In this document: piece by piece, positions 40,711-49,216 of the stretch
Layout: each line of letters begins with the position of its first letter
Numbering within the stretch: position 1 is the stretch's first letter
Assembly: GCA_035620975.1 (NCBI GenBank)
Contig: DASPFV010000028.1
Location: 30,950-94,949, forward strand
Source of the DNA: DASPFV01 sp035620975
GTDB lineage: Bacteria > Acidobacteriota > Vicinamibacteria > Vicinamibacterales > 2-12-FULL-66-21
DNA: 64,000 bases
Direction: 5' to 3'
Program-made: the position numbers and the translations under genes
Notes under the pieces: generated by a model
Told to the model about the DNA's origin: nothing
Database searches by the model: none
What the model saw: only the letters and a program-made list of their open reading frames with translations

Positions 40711-42573
40711 CTACGGGGGCCCCGCTGGCAGTGGCTGTGAGCCCCCCTCTGCCGCGCCCACCTCAGTGCCGGACCCCTCCTGATCCTTGTATTGCAGCTG
40801 GTACAACTTGAAATAAATGCCCCTGCGCGCCAGCAGCTCCTGGTGCGTCCCAGCCTCGCGGACCTCACCCTTGTGGAACACGAGGATCCGGTCCATGTCC
40901 TGGATGGTCGAGAGCCGGTGGGCGATCGCGATCGTCGTCCGGCCCGCCATCAGCACGTGCAGCGCGTCGCGGATGAGCATTTCTGTCTCCGTATCCACGC
41001 TCGACGTGGCCTCGTCCAGCACCAGGATTCTCGGGTCGAACGCCAGGGCCCGTGCGAAGGAGAGCAGCTGCTTCTGGCCCACGGAGAGGGTGGCGCCCCG
41101 CTCGGCCACCGGGCTGGCGAAGCCCGCCGGGAGCGCCGCGATGAACCGGTCGGCGTGCACCGCCCCCGCCGCCGCCCGCACGGCGTCATCCGAGACGTCC
41201 TTGTTGCCCAGCCGGATGTTGTCGGCGATCGTCCCCGAGAACAGGTGCACGTCCTGGAGGACCAGGCTGAAGAGAGACCTGAGACCGTCGAGGGGCATGT
41301 CGCGGACGTCCCGGCCGTCGATCAGGATGCGGCCGCGGGTGACGTCGTAGAACCGGAGCAGCAGGTTGATGATCGTCGACTTCCCCGCCCCGGTCGCCCC
41401 GACGATTCCGATGCGCTCGCCCGGCCTGACCTCGAACGAGACGTTCCGGATCACGTACTCGGGCTCGTTGTAGGCGAACCAGACCTGGTCGAAGACGATG
41501 TGGCCGGGAGAACCCCGCTCCGGGCTCGGGGTTCGCGCCAGCTCCCGGGCTGCGGGCTCCGGACTGCGGGCGGTCTGGATCCGGACGGGGGTATCGAGCA
41601 GCTTGAAGACGCGCTCGGAGGAAGCCATGGCGGCCTGCAGCACGTTGAACTTCTCGGACATGTCGCTGATCGGCCGGAAGAAGCGCTGCGAGTACAGCAG
41701 GAAGGCCACGAGCGACCCGACCGTCAGCGAGCCCTCGAGCGTCCAGCCCCCGCCGAACCAGATGATGAGGGCCGACGCGAGCGCGCCGATGATCTCGATC
41801 GCGGGATAAAAGACCGAGTAGTAGAAGATCGATTCGACGTTGGCGTCGCGGTGCGTGCGGTTGATCTGGTCGAAGCGGGCATAGCTGCGTGCCTCGCGCC
41901 GGAACAGCTGCACGGTGGACATCCCGGTGATGTGTTCCTGGAGAAAGGCATTGATCCGGGCGATCCACAGCCGGACCGTCCTGTACGACTCCCGCACGTT
42001 GCGGCGGAACCACTGGGTCACCAGCACGATGAGGGGGAGGACGGAGAAGGCCACGAGCGCCAGGCGCCAGTCCATCGTGACCAGGACGATCATGATGCCG
42101 GCGAGCGTGAAGACGTCGCCGAAGATCGACACGACCCCGGCCGTGAAGAGATCGTTGAGCACGTCCACGTCGCTCGTGACGCGCGTCATCAGCCGGCCGA
42201 CGGGATTGCGGTCGTAGAATTGCACGTCCAGCCGCTGCAGGTGGCCGTAGATCTCCATCCGCAGGTCGAACATGATCCGCTGCCCGATCATCTGCAGCAC
42301 CCAGGTCTGGATGTACTCGAGCGTGAAGGAGCCCAGGATGATGGCGAGATACGCCAGCGCGATCCGGTCCACGCCCGCGAGGTCGCCGGTGGCGATGTAG
42401 CGATCGATCGCCACCTTCATCAGGTAGGGCTGCGCGAGCTGCAGCACGGACGCGGCGATGATCGCGGCCAGGGCGACGGCCACCTGCGGAGTGTAGGGCC
42501 GCAGGTAGCCGAGCAGCCGGTGCATGAGGCGGGCGTCGTAGGCCTTGCCGAGAACCTCTTCGTCGGTGGACAT
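40711..42573 (-). CDS. ABC exporter half-transporter with catalytic Walker B
   Basis: A 620-residue MdlB/TM288-like protein: six membrane helices (about 25-320), then an ATPase domain (about 375-600). Walker A is GATGAGKSTI and Walker B is ILVLDEATSSVDT with the catalytic Glu, but the signature reads LSVGQKQ instead of LSGGQ. That is the pattern of one half of an asymmetric heterodimer, with the gene at 42588 as partner. A Ser/Pro/Arg-rich linker joins the two domains. Lipid or drug export is typical of the family; the substrate is unknown. It follows its partner by 14 nt. Confidence 0.93.
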   Translation of the reverse strand: MSTDEEVLGKAYDARLMHRLLGYLRPYTPQVAVALAAIIAASVLQLAQPYLMKVAIDRYIATGDLAGVDRIALAYLAIILGSFTLEYIQTWVLQMIGQRIMFDLRMEIYGHLQRLDVQFYDRNPVGRLMTRVTSDVDVLNDLFTAGVVSIFGDVFTLAGIMIVLVTMDWRLALVAFSVLPLIVLVTQWFRRNVRESYRTVRLWIARINAFLQEHITGMSTVQLFRREARSYARFDQINRTHRDANVESIFYYSVFYPAIEIIGALASALIIWFGGGWTLEGSLTVGSLVAFLLYSQRFFRPISDMSEKFNVLQAAMASSERVFKLLDTPVRIQTARSPEPAARELARTPSPERGSPGHIVFDQVWFAYNEPEYVIRNVSFEVRPGERIGIVGATGAGKSTIINLLLRFYDVTRGRILIDGRDVRDMPLDGLRSLFSLVLQDVHLFSGTIADNIRLGNKDVSDDAVRAAAGAVHADRFIAALPAGFASPVAERGATLSVGQKQLLSFARALAFDPRILVLDEATSSVDTETEMLIRDALHVLMAGRTTIAIAHRLSTIQDMDRILVFHKGEVREAGTHQELLARRGIYFKLYQLQYKDQEGSGTEVGAAEGGSQPLPAGPP

Positions 42574-42587
42574 GTGGCGCGCGGCCG

Positions 42588-44351
42588 TCAGCTGGCCGCC
42601 AGCTCCTCCTCGAGCAGCTGCCGGCGGTACAGCGTGGCGTAGTACCCGCCCCGGTTCACCAGCTCGGCGTGCCGGCCGCGCTCGACGATCCGGCCACGGT
42701 CCAGTACGAAAATCTGATCCGCGTCCCGGACGGTCGAGACACGGTGTGAGACGAGAATGGATGTGCGCTGGCGCATCACGCCGCGCAGCCGGGCGAGAAT
42801 CTCCTCCTCCGTGTAGGTGTCCACGGCCGACAGCGCGTCGTCCAGGATCAGGATGCGGGGATCCAGGACGACCGCGCGCGCGAGCGCCGTGCGCTGCTTC
42901 TGCCCACCCGACAGCGTGATACCCCGCTCGCCCACCAGGGTCTCGTAGCCCTTCGGGAAGGCTTCGACGTCCTTGTCCAGCCGCGCCACGCCGGCGGCCA
43001 CGCGGACCCGCTCGAGCAGCGCGTCGTGCGCGCCCGGCGCGACGCCGAACGCGACGTTCTCGGCGATGGTGTCGGAGAACAGGAAGGGCTCCTGCGGCAC
43101 GAAGCCGATGGCCTCGCGCAGCCTGGCGAGGGGGATCTCGCGAACGTCGACGCCGTCGACGAACACGGTTCCCGCCGGCGGCTCGTGCAGGCGCGGCAGG
43201 AGGCTGATGAGGGTCGACTTCCCCGAGCCGGTCGCGCCTACGAAGGCGACCGTCTGCCCGGGCTCCACGCGGAGCGAGATGCCATCCAGCACCGGCTGGG
43301 TCGTGCCCGGGTAGGCGAAGACCAGGTTGCGCAGTTCGACGGCCCCATTGAGGCTCACCGTCCGTCCGGCCTCGGTCACAGCGGTGTCCGCGACGTCCGG
43401 CACGGCGTCGAGCACCTCCTGCATCCGCTTCCACGACGCCATCCCGCGCTGCAGGATGTTCGTGACCCAGCCGAACGCGATCATCGGCCAGCTCAGCATC
43501 ACGAGGTAAGCGTTGAACGCGACGAACTCGCCCAGCGAAATGCGATCGCGGATCACCTCGCGGCTGCCCAGCCAGAGCACCAGCAGGGAGCCGAGGCCCA
43601 GGAAGAGCGTCATGCTCGGATAGAAGAGGCCCTGAAGGCGGATCAGCACGCGATTGCGGGCCAGGTACTCCGCGTTCGAAACCCGGAACCGCTCGAGCTC
43701 GTGAGGCTCCTGGTTGTAGGCCCGGACGACGCGCACGCCGGCGAGGGCCTCCTGAACGACGGCGCTGAGATCCGAGAGCTGCGCCTGGATGGCCTCGAAG
43801 CGCACGTGAATGGCGTGGCCGAAGTACCGCACGCTCAGCGAGACGAGCGGCAGCGGCAGCAGCGCGATGAGCGTCAGCCACGGGTCGATGGAGACCATCA
43901 GGAGGATGGCGACGGCGAAGACCAGCACCGTGTTGGCCGAGTACATGATGGCCGGGCCGATCATCATCCGCACGGCGTTCAGGTCGTTCGTCGCGCGCGA
44001 CATGAGGTCGCCGGTGCGGCGCGCCTGGTAGTAGGCGAGCGGCATGAGCTGCAGCTGCGCGAAGAAGGCATTCCGCACGTCGTACTCGATGCTGCGCGAG
44101 GCCCCGATGAGGATCCGGCGCATCAGGAATCGGAACGTGCCGCCGGCGAGCGCGATGCCCAGCAGCAGACCGGCATAGAAGCCGAGCTTCCGCTGAGTCA
44201 CCCCCGCGTTCAGATCGTCAATCGCGTGCTTCAGGACCCAGGGCGACAGGAGCTGAATGGCCGTGGTCGCAATGACGCACACCAACCCGACGAGAAACTG
44301 CCGCCGGTAGGGAAACAGGAAGGGAATGAGTCGTCGGAAGGCGGGCCCCAT
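42588..44351 (-). CDS. ABC exporter half-transporter with degenerate Walker B
   Basis: A 587-residue MdlA/TM287-like protein: six membrane helices (about 18-300) and an ATPase domain (about 335-570). Walker A is GATGSGKSTL and the signature LSGGQKQR is canonical, but Walker B is ILILDDALSAVDT with Asp for the catalytic Glu. Paired with the neighbour's LSVGQ, both defects fall in the same ATP site, leaving one consensus and one degenerate site as in TM287/288 and BmrCD. It is the first gene of the pair. The start is preceded by the CACGGA repeats at 44374-44478. Confidence 0.93.
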   Translation of the reverse strand: MGPAFRRLIPFLFPYRRQFLVGLVCVIATTAIQLLSPWVLKHAIDDLNAGVTQRKLGFYAGLLLGIALAGGTFRFLMRRILIGASRSIEYDVRNAFFAQLQLMPLAYYQARRTGDLMSRATNDLNAVRMMIGPAIMYSANTVLVFAVAILLMVSIDPWLTLIALLPLPLVSLSVRYFGHAIHVRFEAIQAQLSDLSAVVQEALAGVRVVRAYNQEPHELERFRVSNAEYLARNRVLIRLQGLFYPSMTLFLGLGSLLVLWLGSREVIRDRISLGEFVAFNAYLVMLSWPMIAFGWVTNILQRGMASWKRMQEVLDAVPDVADTAVTEAGRTVSLNGAVELRNLVFAYPGTTQPVLDGISLRVEPGQTVAFVGATGSGKSTLISLLPRLHEPPAGTVFVDGVDVREIPLARLREAIGFVPQEPFLFSDTIAENVAFGVAPGAHDALLERVRVAAGVARLDKDVEAFPKGYETLVGERGITLSGGQKQRTALARAVVLDPRILILDDALSAVDTYTEEEILARLRGVMRQRTSILVSHRVSTVRDADQIFVLDRGRIVERGRHAELVNRGGYYATLYRRQLLEEELAAS

Positions 44352-44373
44352 CTGGGTTCAGTATACCTGCCCG

Positions 44374-44478
44374 CCACGGACGCCCACGGACCGACGCCAC
44401 GGACGGGCGCCTCGGAAAAAAGGCCACGGACGGGCGCCTCGGAAAAAGCCACGGACGGACACGGAAGAACACGGACAG
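44374..44478. repeat. CACGGA-type tandem repeats upstream of the ABC pair
   Basis: Copies of CCACGGACGGGCGCCTCGG plus an A-run occur twice back to back, flanked by shorter ACGGA units (CACGGAAGAACACGGACAG). These are the reverse complement of the TCCGTG units at 36311. They occupy the probable leader of the exporter operon. Confidence 0.8.
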
Positions 44479-44522
44479 GGCGGGCGATCCGCCTTGCCCG
44501 TGCGTCAGCTCTGTGGAGGGTA

Positions 44523-44592
44523 TGGACTACTTCTGCAGGGGCGTCCGGTCGTTCGCCCGCGTGACTGGCCCGCGACAGCCAAGCGGGCCAGT
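44523..44592. repeat. dispersed hairpin element, copy 2
   Basis: About 70 bases homologous to 28506-28585. It ends in a perfect 10-bp hairpin ACTGGCCCGC/GCGGGCCAGT with a nine-base loop at 44564-44592. It lies 60 bases beyond the stop of the TonB-dependent receptor gene and may act as its terminator. Confidence 0.7.
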
Positions 44593-44653
44593 CCACGATT
44601 CGACCACAGTAGAGGTGAACGCCGGACCCCGAACCCTGAGCTCCCGTGTGTCG

Positions 44654-47635
44654 TCAGAACGCGAACCGCGCGCCGAGCTGAACCGTGCGCGGGGTCGTGC
44701 TCGTCGAGTAGCCGGTCAGCCGCAGGAAGTTCGCCGCAGCCAGGTTGCCGCTGGGGTTCGCGAAGTTCACGCGATCGGTCACGTTGAAGATCTCCGCGAA
44801 CAGATCGAGCCGCCGGCTGGCGAGGTTGATGTTGTAGCCGACGCGGAGATCGAGCTTGAAGAAGCCCGGCCCGCGGGCGCCGTTCCGCTCGCTGCGGTAG
44901 TCCTCCACCGTGTAGGCGTCCTCGCCACTCCCGGAGTAGGTCGCTGCCGCCAGCGGCTCGGAGAGGCTGCCGTTCCGATCCGGGTCCAGGTTGGCGTCGA
45001 AGAGGCTGAACGGCGTCCCGCTCAGCGCGCGTGCGACCCAGCTGACCGTCAGACCGCCTGTCCGGGGCACGACGCCGGTTCCGCTCACGACCAGGTTGTG
45101 CGGGATGTCCGTGTTCGTGGGGCCCTCGTTCAGGTCGAGGTTCAGGTCGTCGAGCACCTGGAACCCGCTCGTCTGAACGAACACGCCCGGCGTATTGCCC
45201 CGCGCGTACGAGTAGGTGTACGACACGCGGGCGCTGTAGTTGTTGCTGAACCGCTTCTCGAGCTGCAGCAGGATCGCATCGTAGTCGGTGCTGGCGACGT
45301 TTTCGGGAATCGTCACGCCCGTGGTGAACGGCGCGAACCCCGGGTAGATCGCCTGCAGTTCCGCGGTCGCCTGGCGCAGGAGGTCGCTGCCCTGCCGGAC
45401 CAGCGGCGACTGGGCGACGACGGGCGTGGCCCGGAGCGTCGGGTTCAGCTCGCGCAGCATGATCAGGTCCCGGCTGAACGCGTGCACGTAGTCGGCGCTG
45501 AAGGACATGTTGGTCCCGAGCTGCCGCTCGTATCCCACCGTGATCTGATCCGTGTACGGCATGTGCCGATCGGGATTGTCCCAGGTGGCGCCCGTATTGC
45601 GCACCGTCGAGCCAGGCGGGAAGAGCGTGGCGAGCGCCGCGCGCATCCCGTCGGTGATCACCGGGCCGTTCACCAGGAACGGGTCGGTCGGGAGCTGGCC
45701 GTTCCGCGGCCCCGGATCGAAGTTGTTGAGCGGGAAGTTGCGCACGAACGACGTCGCGAACACGGTATTCGTGTAGATCCCGCCAATCAGCTCGAAGTGC
45801 GTCTTGTCGTAGAAGCGCCCGTAGCCTCCGCGCACGACGCTGCGTCCCTGCTCCAGGTCGTAGGCGAACCCGATCCGCGGCTGGATGTTGTTCGTGTCGA
45901 CGGGGTAGTCGTCCGGGCCGTCGAAGAGCGGATTGTCGATCTCCGGCACCGGGATGGTCTCGAGGTCATAGCGCACGCCCAGGCTGATCGTCGTCCGGTT
46001 GTTCAGCTTCCACTTGTCCTGCAGGAACGCGGCGAAGTACCTGGACTTGTTGAAGCTCCCACCGCGCCCGGGCACGCGGATCGTGAGCCGCTCGGGGTAC
46101 GTGCGGGGATCGTCCGGGTCGAAGGGGCCGTTGTTCAGGCCGAAGCTGAACGTCCCGTTCAGGTTGTCCTGCGTGTCGTTCCGCGACTGCGAATGCTGCC
46201 ACTGCACGCCGACCTTGATGTCGTGATCGCCACCGCGCCCGGGGATGAACCACGACAGCGTGTCCTCCACCTGGATGGCGTCGTTCACCCGGGCCTGGGC
46301 GACGGCGCTCTGCTGATCGAGCAGCGTCTGGAACGACAGCGATGGCAGGCAGGCCGCCTGGTTCCGGCCGTTCGCGTTGAAGCAGGGATTGCCGAACGAC
46401 ACGTCCTCCTGTGTCCAGCCCACGCGCAGCGTGTTCACCCGGGTGTTGCCGAGCACGGTGTTGAGCGTGCCCACGACCGTCTGGTCGACGTCGTTCTCCT
46501 CGCGCGCCGCGGCAAGCGTCGCCGCCTGTGTGTTCGAAGGATTGATGATCTGGTTGAACTGCGGCGAATCCTCGCGCAGCCAGCGTACCCCCCACGTGTT
46601 GGCCTGGTTGACCTGCTGGTCGTACCGGACCACCGTGTTCCAGACGCGCGTCTCTTCGATGGTCGTCGTGTTGAGCTCCGAGCGGGCCGGGATGTTGATC
46701 GTAATCCCCTCGTCGATCCTGACGCGCTCGAGGCTCCCGAAGAAGTGCGCCCGATCGCGCACGATCGGCCCGCCGAGCGTGCCTCCCCACTGCCACTGCG
46801 ACGTGTCGGGCTTCGGGTTGTCGTTCTTCTTCGCGAAGTAGTCCTTCGCCGTCATGCTGGCGTCCTGCGAGAAGACGAACGCGCTGCCGCGGAACGCGTT
46901 CGTGCCCTGCTTGGTCACCGCATTGATGATCGCCCCGTTCGTCCGGCCGAACTCCGCGTCGAACTGGTTCGTGAGCACCTGGAACTCCTGCACCGCCTCG
47001 ATCGGCGTCCTCGCCTGGGTGCCCGCCCGCTGTCCGATCACGTCGTCGTTGTTGTTGGCGCCGTCGAGCATGTAGTTGTTGTTGCGCGGATCCTGGCCGT
47101 TCACGGTGATCGAATCGCTGCCGAACGACTCGGTGCTGATGGACGGGACGACGCCCGGAAGGAGCCCCACGAACCCGACGAAGTTCCGGTTCACCGACGG
47201 CAGCTCCACCAGCTCGCGCGCGGTGACACTGCCGCCCACTTCCTTCGAGGTGACGTCCACCAGCGGCGACTCGGCCGACACCGTGACCGTCTCTTCCAGG
47301 CCGCCGACCGACAGCTCGAGATCGATGGTCGTGGTCTTGCCGATCTCGAGCCGCAGGTCGCGCCGGTTGAACTTCTTGAATCCCTGCAGCTCCGCCGTGA
47401 TCTCGTAGATCCCGGGCACGATGCCGCTGACGAAGTACGTGCCGTCGGGGTTGCTGACCGTCTCGCGGAACATCCCGGTCTCCTGGTTCCGGACGGTCAC
47501 GGCGACCCCCGGCAGCATGGCGCCCTGGGTGTCCAGGACCCGGCCGCGGACCTCGGTGGTGCCCTGCTGCGCGAGCACCGGAAGCACGCTGGCCGTCACC
47601 ACCACCAGCACTGCTGTCAAGGAACGAGCTCTCAT
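44654..47635 (-). CDS. TonB-dependent receptor with carboxypeptidase-regulatory-like domain
   Basis: A 993-residue outer-membrane protein: signal peptide (about 1-23), carboxypeptidase-regulatory-like Ig domain (about 26-110, VRGRVLDTQGAMLPGVAV), plug (about 115-230, with VNGQDPRNNNYMLDGANNND) and a barrel ending in LGARFAF with a terminal Phe. The plug-proximal EAVQEFQVLTNQFDAEFGR and GAIINAVTKQGTNAFRG are typical of Oar-like receptors expanded in Acidobacteriota. The ligand is unknown. ATG 47635 follows a GGAGGAG ribosome site. An inverted repeat at 47665-47679 and FCD-regulator debris lie upstream. Confidence 0.95.
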   Translation of the reverse strand: MRARSLTAVLVVVTASVLPVLAQQGTTEVRGRVLDTQGAMLPGVAVTVRNQETGMFRETVSNPDGTYFVSGIVPGIYEITAELQGFKKFNRRDLRLEIGKTTTIDLELSVGGLEETVTVSAESPLVDVTSKEVGGSVTARELVELPSVNRNFVGFVGLLPGVVPSISTESFGSDSITVNGQDPRNNNYMLDGANNNDDVIGQRAGTQARTPIEAVQEFQVLTNQFDAEFGRTNGAIINAVTKQGTNAFRGSAFVFSQDASMTAKDYFAKKNDNPKPDTSQWQWGGTLGGPIVRDRAHFFGSLERVRIDEGITINIPARSELNTTTIEETRVWNTVVRYDQQVNQANTWGVRWLREDSPQFNQIINPSNTQAATLAAAREENDVDQTVVGTLNTVLGNTRVNTLRVGWTQEDVSFGNPCFNANGRNQAACLPSLSFQTLLDQQSAVAQARVNDAIQVEDTLSWFIPGRGGDHDIKVGVQWQHSQSRNDTQDNLNGTFSFGLNNGPFDPDDPRTYPERLTIRVPGRGGSFNKSRYFAAFLQDKWKLNNRTTISLGVRYDLETIPVPEIDNPLFDGPDDYPVDTNNIQPRIGFAYDLEQGRSVVRGGYGRFYDKTHFELIGGIYTNTVFATSFVRNFPLNNFDPGPRNGQLPTDPFLVNGPVITDGMRAALATLFPPGSTVRNTGATWDNPDRHMPYTDQITVGYERQLGTNMSFSADYVHAFSRDLIMLRELNPTLRATPVVAQSPLVRQGSDLLRQATAELQAIYPGFAPFTTGVTIPENVASTDYDAILLQLEKRFSNNYSARVSYTYSYARGNTPGVFVQTSGFQVLDDLNLDLNEGPTNTDIPHNLVVSGTGVVPRTGGLTVSWVARALSGTPFSLFDANLDPDRNGSLSEPLAAATYSGSGEDAYTVEDYRSERNGARGPGFFKLDLRVGYNINLASRRLDLFAEIFNVTDRVNFANPSGNLAAANFLRLTGYSTSTTPRTVQLGARFAF

Positions 47636-47664
47636 ACACCACTCCTCCACGTGCTTACGACACA

Positions 47665-47679
47665 CGTAACCCGCTTACG
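47665..47679. promoter_or_regulatory. possible operator upstream of the receptor gene
   Basis: CGTAA and TTACG are separated by five bases. The half GCTTACG is repeated 20 bases away at 47653-47659. It lies 30 bases before the receptor ATG. No regulator has been matched to it. Confidence 0.35.
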
Positions 47680-47904
47680 TACCGGCGCGTTCCGGCCACG
47701 CACAGGCTCCCCCCGCGTTCCATCCTCGTGTCGTCGTGCAAGTCCGGCCTGCTGAATGGCCGCGCCCGGAATCTGGATCTTCGGAAGACGGCAGCCTTCA
47801 GTCAGCGCCGCATTCGTGCGGACTCGGCGCGCAAATCGCGCGCGTCGACGAGGAGCACAGCAAGCGCGATGCCCGCTCCAACCCGACTACGGCCAGCTGG
47901 CCGC

Positions 47905-48030
47905 GCAGCACCGCGTCGTTCGTGAGCCGGCTGCCGCGATGAGGGGTGCCTCCATCCGCGTCGGCACGCGTCCGGGTCGCGGCGCCTGATCGCGTCCACG
48001 ATCGCCGGATGCGCCTCGGCCGCTCCGTCC
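47905..48030 (-). pseudogene. remnant of an FCD-domain (GntR/FadR-type) regulator
   Basis: On the minus strand one frame reads EAHPAIVDAIRRRDPDA, which matches the last helices of FCD ligand domains (EHRAIVDAIRARDPEA). A shifted frame then reads RMEAPLIAAAGSR, like the following RMRAHL segment. No start, DNA-binding domain or single open frame is present, so it looks frameshifted and truncated. FCD regulators often sit next to receptors of this type, which supports the reading. The match is short and could be chance. Confidence 0.35.
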
Positions 48031-48188
48031 TGGCACGGGCCTGGGAGGAACCCCCAGGCCATCAACCGGGCATGGCTGGCCGCAACGACGGGCAATCGTG
48101 CTATTCTGGGCCGGCCTCTTCCCAGCAGGCTCCCGGCATCCCACTGGCCGGTCGTTCGCTCGCGTAACTTCCGGGGCAGGACAATCCC

Positions 48189-49007
48189 ATGCGCACACGT
48201 GTCGCTACCCTACCCCTTGCGTTCACGGCCGCGCTGCTGGTGAGTGTCCCGGCGAACGCCCAGTATGGGTCCGGGACCTACGGCCGTGCGACCGGCGAGA
48301 CCTATCACGTCGAAATCGGCGGCTTCCTCTGGAATCCCTCGCCCGACATCGTGATCTCCAGCGAGGGCTTCGGCCTGATCGGATCCGACATCGATCTCGT
48401 CGAGGACCTCCAGATCGACCAGGTCTGGCAGCGGCAGCTCCGGGTCGTCCTTCGTCCCGGCCTCAAGCACAAGTTTCGCTTCGAGTACACCCCGATCAAG
48501 TACGAGAACCCCGAGGCGGTCCTGCGGCGCGACCTCGTCTTCAACGGCATCCGCTTCCCCATTGCGGTCCCGGTGGAAGCCGAGATGACCTGGCGCGCCT
48601 TCCGATTCGGCTACGAATGGGACTTCCTGTCCCGGGATCGGGGCTTTGCGGGGCTGCTGCTCGACGTCAAGTACACCGACGTCCAGGCCTCCCTCACCAA
48701 CCGGACAGACAGCGAGTTCGTGCGCGCCCGCGCCCCCATTCCGGCGATCGGGTTCATCGGCCGCGGCTATGTCCTGCCGAACGTCGCCATCACCGGCGAG
48801 TTCAGCTTCTTCAAGGTCCCCTCGGACATCGACGACGACTACGGCGGGAAGTACTTCGATCTCGACATCTACGGCACCGTGAACTTCACCGACAACTTCG
48901 GTGCCCAGGGCGGCTACCGGTCGTTCGACGTCTTCTACAAGATCGAAGAGGACGAGGGGAACCTGCAGCTGAAGGGCTTCTACTTCGGCGGGCTCGTCCG
49001 ATTCTGA
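48189..49007 (+). CDS. outer-membrane beta-barrel protein, unknown function
   Basis: A 272-residue protein with a signal peptide (about 1-23, ending ANAQ). The mature chain alternates hydrophobic and polar residues in about 10-12 strands (RQLRVVLRPGLKHKFRFEY, AEMTWRAFRFGYEWDFL, DLDIYGTVNFTDNFGAQGGYRSF) and ends in the outer-membrane signature GFYFGGLVRF with a terminal Phe. No named family was recognised; porin-like or OmpW-sized barrels are possible. The gene stands alone and converges with the transglycosylase across a strong repeat block. Confidence 0.75.
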   Translation: MRTRVATLPLAFTAALLVSVPANAQYGSGTYGRATGETYHVEIGGFLWNPSPDIVISSEGFGLIGSDIDLVEDLQIDQVWQRQLRVVLRPGLKHKFRFEYTPIKYENPEAVLRRDLVFNGIRFPIAVPVEAEMTWRAFRFGYEWDFLSRDRGFAGLLLDVKYTDVQASLTNRTDSEFVRARAPIPAIGFIGRGYVLPNVAITGEFSFFKVPSDIDDDYGGKYFDLDIYGTVNFTDNFGAQGGYRSFDVFYKIEEDEGNLQLKGFYFGGLVRF

Positions 49008-49015
49008 AACAGCGG

Positions 49016-49214
49016 CTCAGGGCTCTTGGCTTTGGGCTTCTGGTTGTCTCAGGGCTCTTGGCTTTGGGCTTCTGGTTGGCTCACGGCTGACCCCTTGGGA
49101 ATGGCAAGAGCCCTGACCTGAAGCCCTGACCTGAAGCCCTGAGCCTGAAGCCCTGACCTGAAGCCCTGAGCCTGAAGCCCTGACCTGAAGCCCTGAGCCT
49201 GAAGCCCTGAGCCT
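49016..49214. repeat. inverted tandem repeat block between convergent genes
   Basis: Two 32-bp direct copies starting CTCAGGGCTCTTGGC (49016-49047, 49048-49079) are followed by eight 13-14-bp copies of AGCCCTGACCTGA or AGCCCTGAGCCTGA (49109-49214). The right set is complementary to the left set (AAGCCC against GGGCTT), so the block can fold back. It lies exactly between convergent stops and may terminate both. Confidence 0.85.
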
Positions 49215-49216
49215 AT

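Larger units (their letters stand above)
47636..48188. other. intergenic region upstream of the TonB-dependent receptor
   Basis: No intact gene was found. It holds the receptor leader, an inverted repeat CGTAA-CCCGC-TTACG at 47665-47679 with a further GCTTACG at 47653, the regulator remnant near 47905-48030, and a TATTCT -10-like box near 48110 before the outer-membrane protein gene. Confidence 0.55.

Noticed and set aside
44513..47755. A plus-strand open frame of over 1,000 codons
   Set aside because: It is the antisense of the TonB-dependent receptor; it is rich in Arg, Val and His with no domain, a typical GC-rich shadow.
49109..49214. CRISPR-like array of 13-14-bp units
   Set aside because: There are no spacers; it is a simple tandem repeat.
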